Below are positions 39,592 to 48,437 of a stretch of 64,000 nt of DNA, piece by piece. Source of the stretch: Richelia sinica FACHB-800 (lineage in GTDB: Bacteria; Cyanobacteriota; Cyanobacteriia; Cyanobacteriales; Nostocaceae). Position numbers and translations under genes: made by a program. Location: contig NZ_JACJTT010000010.1 of the NCBI RefSeq assembly GCF_014698825.1, positions 83,431 to 147,430 on the forward strand. The letters are read 5' to 3'. The number at the start of each line of letters is the position of its first letter. The stretch's first letter is position 1. Below the pieces are notes generated by a model. It was not told the origin of the DNA, did not search any database, and saw only the letters and a program-made list of their open reading frames with translations.

Positions 39592-39882
39592 AAAACCTCC
39601 TGAAAACCAAGGAGGGCAAATACTTGAGTAAAAATCTCAATTTATCTATTCAAATCACACCCTGAATAACTTTATTTTTCCCTTTGCGCCCACTTAAATC
39701 AAATACTCTCACCCTCCCATTCCATCCTACCAACGAATTCCCAAACCTACTAATACTTAAAAATGTCTAAATTATTACCTATTCAATGGTACTTTAGGGT
39801 ATTGGTAAAGTAATCTTTACCACCAAAACTCACCAAGTTTTTCCTTATATTTATTCCTTAAGCAATTTGTCAACCGTACCTG

Positions 39883-41667
39883 ATGCCATTTGTTATGAGA
39901 AGAAACTTACAAAAAATTGCTATTTCTCTCCTCATTACCAGCACCGCACTAATATCACCATTATCAACATCTGCCCAAACTCTTACTGTTTCCGACTCAT
40001 CAGACCCTATAGAACAAGTCACATCTGTTTCCCAACTGTCAGACGTACAGCCCACAGATTGGTCATTTCAGGCATTGCAAAACCTGGTAGAACGCTATGG
40101 TTGCATTGCTGGATATCCTAACGGTACTTTTCGTGGGAATCGAGTTATCACCCGTTATGAATTTGCAGCAGGTTTAAACGCCTGTTTAGATAGTATCTTC
40201 CAGAGAATTGCCGTACTGGATAGCTCAGAATATGCCAGCAAACAAGACCTAGAAACTCTGCAAAAATTACAACAAGAATTTGCCGCAGAATTAGCCAGTT
40301 TACGAGGTCGTCTGGATGCCTTGGAACCACGCATCGCGACAATTGAGCAACAACAGTTTTCCACCACCACTAAATTTAATGGACAGGTCTGGTTTAACCT
40401 CTCCGGTGCCTCCACAGGTGGTAATGTCAAATTTGAATCAACTCCCGCCATAGATGGCTCAGTACCCGCAGCTGCCCCAGATGGTGGAGTTAGATTAGCA
40501 GGGAGAGACCCAGCTGGTAAGCCATTGGTGCAAAGAACGAATAAAGCCTCTACCACTTTGAGTTTTTTCAGCAATTTAACTCTCAATACGTCTTTCAATG
40601 GTCAAGACTTACTCGTTACCCAGCTAGCAGTAGGCAATGGTATTTCCCCTAACAATCAATTTGCCTCGGCTGGGTTCTTTAATACCTTCGGTGTACCATT
40701 TACCGACCAAACAGCAGGTACAGTCAATGGTAGTCCTGATGTAGTTCTGCAAACTCTCTCTTACACCTTTCCTGTCAATGATGCAGTCCGCGTCACTTTC
40801 GGGCCCCGCGTCAATTGGTACAATTACTTTGACTTTAACCGCTTTACCTATTACTTAACAGGTGCGAGTAGTTACGACTCCATTGATAATACCCTCACCA
40901 ATGTAGTTGACACCGGTTCAGGAGCAGTGGTTGAGTGGAATATCAACAAAAATTGGCGATTTGCTGCCGCTTATTTAGGAGAAAACATTCCCTTCTTGCC
41001 CAGTGAATATGGGTTTAATACCTCCAGTAACCCAGAATATGGTTTATTTGGGGGCACAAACTCCACAACAGCAGAATTAACTTATATACCTACAGATAAC
41101 TTGAGTTTTCGGCTGTTATACAGCTATGGAAGAATTCAAGCTTATGCAGGACAAGTGGGAGGATCAATTGGTGAACCCCTACCCTACGGTTATGTCGATG
41201 CTGGGCCAGGCTATTCAGTGTTTGACCCCACCACAGGCTTAACTAGCGATGGTGGATTATCCTATGCCTATGCTCATACTTTTAGCTTCAATTTTGATTG
41301 GCTAATTACCCCTCGATTTGGTATTTTCGGACGTTATGCCTATGGTGCTACCACCTTGAAGCCCATTAATCAAGCTGTTAACACCCAAGCATTTCAAGTA
41401 GGTTTGGGTTTCCCAGATTTGGGGAAAAAGGGGGCATTAGGGGTAATTAGCTTTGTGATGCCAATGGATATATTAAGTGGACGTAAATACTTTGTGGCTG
41501 GTGGTGGTGATGGTGGGACAATGTACGAGCTAGAAGCCTCATACTACTACCCTATTAACGATAATTTTGCGATCGTCCCTGCTGTTTACACCATTTTTAA
41601 CCCCAACAATTTCGATAGCAACCCCAATATTTATATTGGTAATCTCCGTGCTCAATTTAGCTTTTAA
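39883..41667 (+). CDS. SLH-domain outer-membrane porin (iron-uptake porin / OprB-like)
   Basis: The 594-residue precursor has a signal peptide (about 5-30, ending near STSAQ), an SLH domain (about 45-105; VERYGCIAGYPNGTFRGNR and ITRYEFAAGLNACLD), a coiled coil (about 108-155) that reaches through the periplasm, and an OprB-type beta barrel ending in the aromatic residue Phe (NLRAQFSF). This layout defines the cyanobacterial SomA/iron-uptake porin family, which moves small solutes and inorganic iron. A second ATG at 39895 gives a more typical basic signal start and may be used. Divergent from the FAD gene; 291 bp separate the starts and hold the promoters. Confidence 0.9.
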   Translation: MPFVMRRNLQKIAISLLITSTALISPLSTSAQTLTVSDSSDPIEQVTSVSQLSDVQPTDWSFQALQNLVERYGCIAGYPNGTFRGNRVITRYEFAAGLNACLDSIFQRIAVLDSSEYASKQDLETLQKLQQEFAAELASLRGRLDALEPRIATIEQQQFSTTTKFNGQVWFNLSGASTGGNVKFESTPAIDGSVPAAAPDGGVRLAGRDPAGKPLVQRTNKASTTLSFFSNLTLNTSFNGQDLLVTQLAVGNGISPNNQFASAGFFNTFGVPFTDQTAGTVNGSPDVVLQTLSYTFPVNDAVRVTFGPRVNWYNYFDFNRFTYYLTGASSYDSIDNTLTNVVDTGSGAVVEWNINKNWRFAAAYLGENIPFLPSEYGFNTSSNPEYGLFGGTNSTTAELTYIPTDNLSFRLLYSYGRIQAYAGQVGGSIGEPLPYGYVDAGPGYSVFDPTTGLTSDGGLSYAYAHTFSFNFDWLITPRFGIFGRYAYGATTLKPINQAVNTQAFQVGLGFPDLGKKGALGVISFVMPMDILSGRKYFVAGGGDGGTMYELEASYYYPINDNFAIVPAVYTIFNPNNFDSNPNIYIGNLRAQFSF

Positions 41668-41706
41668 TCTCTTCCTTTGGTCTTGAGGTGAGATCAAAAT
41701 CCTCTA

Positions 41707-41784
41707 ACCTGTCACCTGTCACCTGTCACCTGTCACCTGTCACCTGTCACCTGTCACCTGTCACCTATCACCTGTCACCTGTCA
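41707..41784. repeat. Heptamer tandem repeat CACCTGT
   Basis: About eleven copies of the 7-bp unit CACCTGT run without a break, with one variant unit (CACCTAT) near 41765. It lies between the porin stop and the pheT start, 83 bp before pheT. Related CTGTCACCTG units occur near 24430 and 44465. This is a classic STRR of filamentous cyanobacteria. Confidence 0.9.
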
Positions 41785-41866
41785 AAGTCCCATCTGAAAT
41801 TTTGAAATCCTGACTTGAGCCTCTAAAATTAGAGCAAAAGACAAATCCGAAAAAACACCACATTCC

Positions 41867-44302
41867 ATGCGTATTTCTCTAAGCTGGCTGCGTGAACTAG
41901 TAGAGATAACACTAAGTCCAGAAGAATTAGCTCAAACCCTAACAATGGCAGGGTTTGAAGTAGAAGATATTGAAGACCGTCGTACTTGGGCAGATGGCGT
42001 GGTTGTGGGGAAAGTCCTTGAACGTCAACCCCACCCCAATGCAGATAAACTGAGTGTTTGCCAGGTAGATATTGGTGCAGCCGAAACCTTAAACATTGTC
42101 TGTGGCGCTGCGAATGTCCGTGCAGATATTTATGTCCCTGTGGCAACTACAGGTACTTACTTACCAAATATCGATTTAAAAATTAAACCTGCCAAACTGA
42201 GAGGCGTACCATCTCAAGGGATGATTTGCTCTTTAAAAGAACTGGGTTTACCAACAGATATTGATGGCATTCATATTTTCTCAGAAGAAAACCTCACTTT
42301 GGGAAGTGATGTGCGTCCATTGTTGGGTTTAGATGATGTGATTTTAGATGTGACAGCCACTGCTAACCGGGCTGATGCCTTAAGTATGGTGGGTGTTGCT
42401 AGAGAAGTGGCAGCTTTAACTGGTGCAAAACTGTCCATTCCTGAACCAGGAGAAATCACAAATCATCAAAGTGCCAAATACTTAGGGGTGCAAATTCAAG
42501 AACCCCAAGCCTGTCCTGCTTATATTGGTACGGCGATAGAACAAGTAACAATTGCTCCTTCTCCCGATTGGTTGCAGCAACGCTTACGGGCAGCTGGGGT
42601 GCGGCCAATTAATAATGTTGTGGATATTACTAACTATGTGTTGTTAGAATGGGGACAACCACTCCACGCTTTTGATCGGCAACGTTTACAGGCAGTAGGG
42701 AGTAATGAAAATATTACTCTTGGTGTGCGCTTTGCTGCATCTGGAGAAACCTTCAAAACTTTGGACGGACAAACCCGGACTTTATCTAACCAGAATTTGC
42801 TAATTACCGCCAATAATCAAGCTGTAGCTATAGCTGGGGTAATGGGTGGTGAAGAAACGGAAGTTCATGAAGGCACACAAAGCTTAGTTTTAGAAGCAGC
42901 GTTATTTGATTCTGTAGCTATTCGTCGTTCTTCCCGTGCTGTGGGTTTAAGAAGTGAATCGTCTGGTAGATACGAACGGGGAGTGAACAGCGCAGGATTA
43001 GAAATAGCTTGTCGTCGTGCCCTGGCTTTAATTAGTGAATTGGCCGGTGGTGTGATTGTACAGCAGGAAATTGCTGACACCCGCACTGACCCTTCTACTT
43101 GGTCACGGTCTATTACTCTGCGGTTGGAAAGAGTTAATCAAATTTTAGGCCCTGTTGATTTGAGTGAAGAACCAGGGGAACTGGAACCAGGAACTGTTGA
43201 GAAAATTCTCACATCTTTGGGATGTGAATTAACTCCTGGGGAAGGGGGAACTTGGACGGTGAAAGTTCCTCCCTATCGCTATCGAGATTTGGAAAGGGAA
43301 ATTGATTTAATTGAAGAAATTGCTCGTCTTTATGGTTACGACAATTTCTGTGATACTTTACCGGAAAAGCCAGCAACTGGCTATTTACCTTTAGACCAAG
43401 AGTTGCTGCGGAAGTTGCGTGCTTATTTCCGGGGAGAAGGTTTGACGGAACTCATTCATTATTCTTTGGTCAAGCCAGGGGAAGATAGACAAGTTGTTTT
43501 ATCCAATCCTTTATTTACCGAATATTCTGCCTTAAGAACTGATTTGATTGCTGGATTGATTGATGCTTTTCAATACAATTTAGAACAGGGAAATGGGGCG
43601 TTAAATGGTTTTGAAATAGGCAGCATTTTCTGGCAGGAAGAAGAAGGTTTGCAAGAAACTGAGGTCTTGGCTGGGATTATTGGTGGTGATGCCACTGTGG
43701 GTAAATGGTCAAGAGGTGGACGTGAACAGCCTGTGAGTTGGTTTGAAGCGAAGGGAATTTTAGATGCTGTTTTTACTCGATTGGGGTTAGAGGTTGAATA
43801 CCAGCCTGAGAATCGAGATTCCCGTTTACATCCAGGACGGACTGCTTCGTTGTGGTTACGTGGGAATAGATTGGGGACTTTTGGACAGTTGCATCCCCAA
43901 TTACGTCGTGACAAGGGCTTACCAGATGCGGTGTATGTCTTCCAACTAGATTTAGATGTGTTGTTGGATGCTTTAGATCGAGATGAGTTGCTAGTTCCCC
44001 GGTTCAGTTCCTATTCTACCTATCCGGCAAGCGATCGCGATATTGCTTTCTTTGCACCAGTGAAAATCACCGTATCGGAAATCGAGAAAGTTATTACTAA
44101 AGCTGGTAAAGGGTTGCTAGAGTCCGTAGAACTGTTTGATGAGTACCGTGGTGAACATGTTCCAGCAGGACAGCGGAGTTTAGCCTTTCGCTTAGTTTAT
44201 CGTACCAGCGATCGCACTCTCACCGATGCGGAAGTTCAACCAGTCCATGAAAAAGTCCGCACTGCTTTAGTGGAAAAATTCGGTGTCAGTCTCAGAAGTT
44301 AA
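41867..44302 (+). CDS. pheT: Phenylalanyl-tRNA synthetase beta subunit
   Basis: At 811 residues this is the full-length bacterial PheT, which with PheS charges tRNA-Phe. The order of domains is typical: N-terminal and tRNA-bind OB fold ([13 protein letters not shown], about 45-150), the B3/B4 editing region (about 210-385), B5 (about 415-495), the catalytic-like core, and the C-terminal ferredoxin-fold anticodon-binding domain ([19 protein letters not shown] to the end). Start ATG at 41867. pheS is not in the window, as usual for cyanobacteria, which often separate the two. Confidence 0.96.
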   Translation: MRISLSWLRELVEITLSPEELAQTLTMAGFEVEDIEDRRTWADGVVVGKVLERQPHPNADKLSVCQVDIGAAETLNIVCGAANVRADIYVPVATTGTYLPNIDLKIKPAKLRGVPSQGMICSLKELGLPTDIDGIHIFSEENLTLGSDVRPLLGLDDVILDVTATANRADALSMVGVAREVAALTGAKLSIPEPGEITNHQSAKYLGVQIQEPQACPAYIGTAIEQVTIAPSPDWLQQRLRAAGVRPINNVVDITNYVLLEWGQPLHAFDRQRLQAVGSNENITLGVRFAASGETFKTLDGQTRTLSNQNLLITANNQAVAIAGVMGGEETEVHEGTQSLVLEAALFDSVAIRRSSRAVGLRSESSGRYERGVNSAGLEIACRRALALISELAGGVIVQQEIADTRTDPSTWSRSITLRLERVNQILGPVDLSEEPGELEPGTVEKILTSLGCELTPGEGGTWTVKVPPYRYRDLEREIDLIEEIARLYGYDNFCDTLPEKPATGYLPLDQELLRKLRAYFRGEGLTELIHYSLVKPGEDRQVVLSNPLFTEYSALRTDLIAGLIDAFQYNLEQGNGALNGFEIGSIFWQEEEGLQETEVLAGIIGGDATVGKWSRGGREQPVSWFEAKGILDAVFTRLGLEVEYQPENRDSRLHPGRTASLWLRGNRLGTFGQLHPQLRRDKGLPDAVYVFQLDLDVLLDALDRDELLVPRFSSYSTYPASDRDIAFFAPVKITVSEIEKVITKAGKGLLESVELFDEYRGEHVPAGQRSLAFRLVYRTSDRTLTDAEVQPVHEKVRTALVEKFGVSLRS

Positions 44303-44334
44303 TTAGTAAGTAGTTAGTAATGGGTAATTGGTGA

Positions 44335-44361
44335 TTGGTAATATTTTTATTTAATTGCCAA
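44335..44361 (+). terminator. Weak stem-loop after pheT
   Basis: TTGGTAAT and ATTGCCAA (44335-44342 and 44354-44361) pair with one G-U. There is no clear T run after the stem, so terminator function is uncertain. The surrounding TAATGGGTAATTGG units are short repeats also seen after psaD. Confidence 0.3.
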
Positions 44362-44448
44362 TTCTCATTACAATCAAAATTCAATCACCGGCAAAATTTG
44401 AACATTTGCATTGCTGTTAATTTGCTCACCCATAAAACTGAGACACCC

Positions 44449-44472
44449 AAAGGCTTTTAGCACTGTCACCTG
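44449..44472. repeat. 24-bp dispersed repeat, second copy
   Basis: Identical over 24 bases to 24411-24434 (begins AAAGGCTTTTAGCACTG). Both copies are intergenic and both run into CTGTCACCTG-type units. Function unknown. Confidence 0.7.
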
Positions 44473-44537
44473 CTGTAAAATCTTTGTTAGCAACTTAATC
44501 GCGAATTTTTCTATCAACTGAGACCTAACAACTAATT

Positions 44538-44807
44538 ATGACCAAATATATAATGTGGGGCAGCTACTGCGAAGATGTGTTAGAAAAACGTACACCTTAT
44601 CGTCAGGCCCATTTAGACGGACTAGCTAAACAAAAGGAATCCGGTGTACTAATTACTATTGGCCCTACGGCAGATGTAACTAAGGTTTTTGGTATTTATG
44701 AAGCCGAAGACGAAGCAACAGTACGTCAAATAGTCGAATCTGATCCTTATTGGCAAAATGGGATTTGGACTGAATATGAAATCAAGGAATGGATTCAAGT
44801 CTTTTAG
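44538..44807 (+). CDS. YciI family protein
   Basis: The 89-residue single-domain protein has the YCII fold (dimeric alpha/beta ferredoxin-like). The conserved motif is R-x-x-H-L-D-G-L-x-x-x-x-x-x-G (about 22-36), with the putative catalytic His25-Leu-Asp27, and the C-terminal E-S-D-P-Y segment. Members are small enzymes or ligand-binding proteins of uncertain activity. Cyanobacterial copies are conserved. It stands alone. Confidence 0.85.
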   Translation: MTKYIMWGSYCEDVLEKRTPYRQAHLDGLAKQKESGVLITIGPTADVTKVFGIYEAEDEATVRQIVESDPYWQNGIWTEYEIKEWIQVF

Positions 44808-44834
44808 AGCAAAATAGGGTTTTAATAACTGTAA

Positions 44835-44902
44835 TTTGGCAGATTCTGTTTAGTTATACACCCAGAATTAACTGAGATAACGCTATCATTATATCTGCCA
44901 AA
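44835..44902. repeat. Inverted repeat TTTGGCAGAT/ATCTGCCAAA
   Basis: Perfect 10-bp inverted repeats at 44835-44844 and 44893-44902 are 48 bases apart, between yciI and lepB. Neither strand has a convincing T run after the stem. It could be a small MITE or a large hairpin. Confidence 0.5.
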
Positions 44903-45012
44903 AAACTAAATTCCAGAAATATAAAATCATTCCTCTCAACTACTTTTACCTACCATCGGTTGAGGTAGGGAATGATGACACTATTGCCCGTTTTAAACTA
45001 GCTCAAACCAAT

Positions 45013-45585
45013 ATGACCATCAACGAAAGCGATACAACTGCAAAACCATCTGAAACTAAAAATTGGCGTGGTTGGCAGGAAAATTTAATTTTAATAGCGA
45101 TCGCCCTGTGTTTGGCACTCTTGATTCGTACTTTTATCGCCGAACCACGATTAATCCCCTCAGAATCAATGTACCCTACCTTGCATACAGGCGATCGCCT
45201 CGTGGTCGAAAAAGTTTCCTATCGCTTTCATCCACCCACTACAGGTGATATCGTTGTGTTTACATCACCTGATGAATTACAGCGTCGTGGATATCCTGCC
45301 AACCAAGCTTTTATCAAGCGGGTAATCGCTAAATCAGGAGAACAAATCCAAATCAAGCGCGGTATAGTTTACCTGAATGGTCAGCCTCTAGACGAAAAAT
45401 ACATCGCTGAACCACCCAATCAACCATTCTCAGCAGTAACAGTCCCAGAAGGTGAATTTTTTGTGATGGGAGACAACCGTAATGATAGTAACGATTCACG
45501 CTACTGGGGCTTTTTACCACAAAAAAACATTATTGGTCGTGCTACCTTTCGCTTTTGGCCCCTCGACCGTCTTGGCTTAATTTAA
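45013..45585 (+). CDS. lepB: Signal peptidase I
   Basis: The 190-residue membrane protease cleaves signal peptides of exported proteins. One N-terminal membrane helix (about 24-42) precedes box B with catalytic S52 (IPSESMYPTL), box C, box D with the general base K102 (FIKRVIA) and box E (GDNRNDSNDSRYWGF). Length and single-anchor topology fit cyanobacterial LepB1/LepB2; the sequence alone does not tell me which paralogue. Transcribed alone, with a hairpin at 45602-45627 behind it. Confidence 0.94.
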   Translation: MTINESDTTAKPSETKNWRGWQENLILIAIALCLALLIRTFIAEPRLIPSESMYPTLHTGDRLVVEKVSYRFHPPTTGDIVVFTSPDELQRRGYPANQAFIKRVIAKSGEQIQIKRGIVYLNGQPLDEKYIAEPPNQPFSAVTVPEGEFFVMGDNRNDSNDSRYWGFLPQKNIIGRATFRFWPLDRLGLI

Positions 45586-45601
45586 AAGCTGCTACAACAT
45601 T

Positions 45602-45627
45602 CCCCATCTTTCTTTTTATCGATGGGG
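45602..45627. terminator. Hairpin between convergent lepB and HhH genes
   Basis: CCCCATC and GATGGGG (45602-45608 and 45621-45627) form a 7-bp GC-rich stem with a T-rich loop, 17 bp after the lepB stop. U tracts are weak on both sides. A shared terminator for the convergent genes is likely. Confidence 0.5.
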
Positions 45628-45707
45628 TAAAACTCCTACCTATTAGCAATAGAAGAATATCAGTAAATCATACATTTTTAATTTGCTATCGCCTGTCAAA
45701 TAACTGT

Positions 45708-46241
45708 TCAAAACTGCAAATAATACATTAACTGAGCGATCGCTTCACCAGATAATTGTAACCTTTGCTGAAAATCTACCAAATTTCGGTAAGGTCCAGC
45801 CGCTAAACGATTTTTTACCACAGCCTCCGCCAGTGAGGCATCTATCAGCGGAATCTTTGACAGTAATTCTACGCTAGCAGTATTTGGGTTCACTATAAAT
45901 ACTGGTCTATCTAAAGATTCTTCATCATAGAAAATAAAATTTATAAGTGGTTTTACTGGTTCCAGTCTTTGGACTGGCACATTCAATGCTGCGGCTACGT
46001 CTTCAATGCAGTAATATTTAACACCAGAGCGTGAAAGAGTAACAAGCGATCGCGCTTGATGGATGGATAAACCAGGTAACCGTAACCAATCGTCTACCGT
46101 TGCTTGATTAGCATCGATGCGGATACCTAATTGTACTGCCACTTGAATTTCTTCCCCTGATTGGAGACGATAGTAAGGATCACTGAGCAGCTTGGCTCGC
46201 AGTTTCTGCAACCGAATATTTGGAGGTAGCCAGTTGTTCAT
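45708..46241 (-). CDS. Helix-hairpin-helix (ComEA-like) protein
   Basis: From the ATG at 46241 the product has 177 residues; the frame extends to a TTG at 46259 that overlaps the upstream gene. Two helix-hairpin-helix regions are visible: IDANQATVDDWLRLPGLSIHQARSLV (about 47-72) and VNPNTASVELLSKIPLIDASLAEAVV (about 118-143), each of the ComEA type that binds DNA or protein non-specifically. No signal peptide or membrane helix, unlike true ComEA, so it is probably cytoplasmic. Its start lies 14 bp after the TM2 gene, suggesting an operon. Confidence 0.78.
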   Translation of the reverse strand: MNNWLPPNIRLQKLRAKLLSDPYYRLQSGEEIQVAVQLGIRIDANQATVDDWLRLPGLSIHQARSLVTLSRSGVKYYCIEDVAAALNVPVQRLEPVKPLINFIFYDEESLDRPVFIVNPNTASVELLSKIPLIDASLAEAVVKNRLAAGPYRNLVDFQQRLQLSGEAIAQLMYYLQF

Positions 46242-46255
46242 AATTTTTGCTTGCC

Positions 46256-46633
46256 TCAAGAAATCTGGTCTAGCATCTGACGACGCTTTTGTTCAAACTC
46301 ATACTCAGAAATTAAACCATCTTGTCGGAGAGCATCTAACTCACGTAATGCACTAGCTACGGATTCCACCTGACTACTAACTGGCAATGAAGTTTTAGGG
46401 ACTGCTTGACCGAAATTAAAATTCCGATCAAAAACTTCATCATCCTGTGCTAAGTACCACACACCCTCAATTGCACTAGCTACCTTAGGAATAGGAGTCC
46501 ATGAGAGCAAAACATACAATATCCCCCACAGTGGTTGACCTAAATAAAACTTATGTAACCCAGAAATTGTCACTGTCCCAGAAAAGGCTAGAATAGCAGC
46601 TATACTTCGGCTCTTCCGTTTAGTAAATTTCAT
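46256..46633 (-). CDS. TM2 domain protein with SHOCT-like tail
   Basis: Started at the ATG at 46633 (125 residues); a GTG at 46666 would add 11. The N-terminal half is a TM2/NINE domain: two membrane helices around G-L-H-K-F-Y-L-G-Q-P-L-W-G (about 25-38). The C-terminal 40 residues (ALRELDALRQDGLISEYEFE) match a SHOCT-type short oligomerisation motif. Function unknown; such proteins are widespread in cyanobacteria. The HhH gene follows closely. Confidence 0.8.
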   Translation of the reverse strand: MKFTKRKSRSIAAILAFSGTVTISGLHKFYLGQPLWGILYVLLSWTPIPKVASAIEGVWYLAQDDEVFDRNFNFGQAVPKTSLPVSSQVESVASALRELDALRQDGLISEYEFEQKRRQMLDQIS

Positions 46634-46895
46634 TCCCAAGAATCTCCAAATACCAACACTGTTCACTTAAGACAGCTATACTAGCAAATCACCATTAGTA
46701 ATTCAGTCTCTTGAAATCTAGATGGTAAAACGTACCTATGAATATATTTTATGAATACAAGCAACAACTCTCTGTCACTGTTGGCCATCTTAGTGCCAAC
46801 AAACCACGTAAAACTAGATAAAATAATCACATACATCAAAAACTTGATTCACGATAAATGTCCTGTTAAAGCCTTCATCTGCGAATATTACTACA

Positions 46896-47840
46896 ATGTC
46901 ACAGAAATCCCTACCACCAGAATGGCTTGACCTCCTTAAAGACCCCTATGCTATTTTGGGACTTTCTGTGAATGCTGACGAACGTCATTTGCTCAAACGG
47001 TATCACAGCCTAGCAAAAATACTACACCCAGATAACTATTTTCAAAGCAAAGATCCCAATAAAGAATTATCTAGATTACTATTCACTAGGTTGATTAATC
47101 CAGCTTATGAACAGTTAAAGCTATCTAAAAAGCGGCTTTTAACCATAGCCTCCTTACGGTTTGAGGCTAAATCATGGGACCAAGAAAAATTTATAGAATT
47201 TTATCCAGACATTGCCGAAGAAATAATGCCAATGTCTGCAAAAGAAGCTCAATTATTTTATGAAGATGCTATAGCCTCCTATGCAGAAGCCCAGTATAAA
47301 TCACTAGAACAATCATATAAAGTTACACAACAAATCAATATTCTGAATTTAATGTACTTATATTTGCAACAGGATAATTATCAATTAACTTCAGAACCAA
47401 GGGTTTTATCATCCACACTCGCCATTAAACGACCGGAAACGCCACCATCTGAGATAACAACATCTGCTGCCAGAACCACTGTTGTTAAACCTATCCCCCT
47501 AGACTATGCCCAACGTCATTATGGCAGAGCAGTTCAATATGCTAATCAAAAACAATGGAACCTAGCCGTTCAAGAACTACGTGATGCTATCAAAATTGAC
47601 CCTAATAACAGTGAATATTATGCTTTATTAGGAGTAGTTCACTTTCAACAGAAATTTCCGGGCATGGCCAAGGTATATATTCGCCAAGCACTAAAGTTGA
47701 ATCCCCGGCAGCAATTAGCGTTGAAATATGCGGCAATTCTAAAAATCAAAGCCAATGAACCTGCTCATCCACAATCAATGGCTAAAGCCTTAGGGTTAGC
47801 ACAGCTACTAGGCAAGTTTCTCTCCGGGGAACGCTCTTAA
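46896..47840 (+). CDS. J-domain and TPR protein
   Basis: The 314-residue protein has an N-terminal DnaJ-like domain (about 14-70) with the HPD tripeptide in ILHPDNYF, so it can probably stimulate an Hsp70. A helical middle part follows, and the C-terminal half has TPR units (about 200-270; YGRAVQYANQKQWNLAVQELRDAIKIDPNN and YYALLGVVHFQQ). It lacks the G/F and zinc-finger regions of DnaJ. Cyanobacterial homologues are generally annotated as J-domain proteins of unknown client. Confidence 0.83.
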   Translation: MSQKSLPPEWLDLLKDPYAILGLSVNADERHLLKRYHSLAKILHPDNYFQSKDPNKELSRLLFTRLINPAYEQLKLSKKRLLTIASLRFEAKSWDQEKFIEFYPDIAEEIMPMSAKEAQLFYEDAIASYAEAQYKSLEQSYKVTQQINILNLMYLYLQQDNYQLTSEPRVLSSTLAIKRPETPPSEITTSAARTTVVKPIPLDYAQRHYGRAVQYANQKQWNLAVQELRDAIKIDPNNSEYYALLGVVHFQQKFPGMAKVYIRQALKLNPRQQLALKYAAILKIKANEPAHPQSMAKALGLAQLLGKFLSGERS

Positions 47841-48105
47841 TTCCATTCCTCTTAGCTGCATATCAGCCTCAAACACCAGGGTAGAGGGATATTCACTCGC
47901 AGCTTTGGACTTTGTTGCTTCTGTGCACCAAATTATCCCTCTTCTCAAATCTAAAATCTCAGGTTGGCAGTCAAGTAGTGAAATTTCGGTAAAAAACCGT
48001 ACTGTAACCGAAACGTGTTTCCGAGATTTGTCCCCTAGACTAAAATTAGACTAGAGGCAAAACTTTGAGCTACTGAGTAATGGGACTCAGTTCAAAATCA
48101 GCAAC

Positions 48106-48429
48106 ATGGGATTCTTTGACTCTGAAATCGTACAACAAGAAGCCAAGAAACTGTTTGAAGATTATCAAGCATTAATTCAACTTGGCAGTAACTACGGCAA
48201 ATTTGACCGTGAAGGCAAGAAAATGTTTATCGAGCAGATGGAATCCATGATGGATAGATATCGCGTCTTTATGAAGCGATTCGAGCTATCAGAGGACTTC
48301 ATGGCACAAATGACCGTCCAACAACTGAAAACCCAATTAGGCCAATTTGGAGTGACTCCACAACAGATGTTTGAACAAATGCACTTCACCCTAGAAAGGA
48401 TGAAGGCAGAAATAGAAAAAACACCTTAA
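48106..48429 (+). CDS. DUF1825 family protein
   Basis: A 107-residue, mostly helical soluble protein found across cyanobacteria (DUF1825). Conserved stretches are MGFFDSEIVQQEAKKLFEDY and FDREGKKMFIEQMESMMDRY. No active-site motif is evident. It converges on the PBP gene with eight bases between the stops. Function unknown. Confidence 0.88.
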   Translation: MGFFDSEIVQQEAKKLFEDYQALIQLGSNYGKFDREGKKMFIEQMESMMDRYRVFMKRFELSEDFMAQMTVQQLKTQLGQFGVTPQQMFEQMHFTLERMKAEIEKTP

Positions 48430-48437
48430 ATTCCCAA

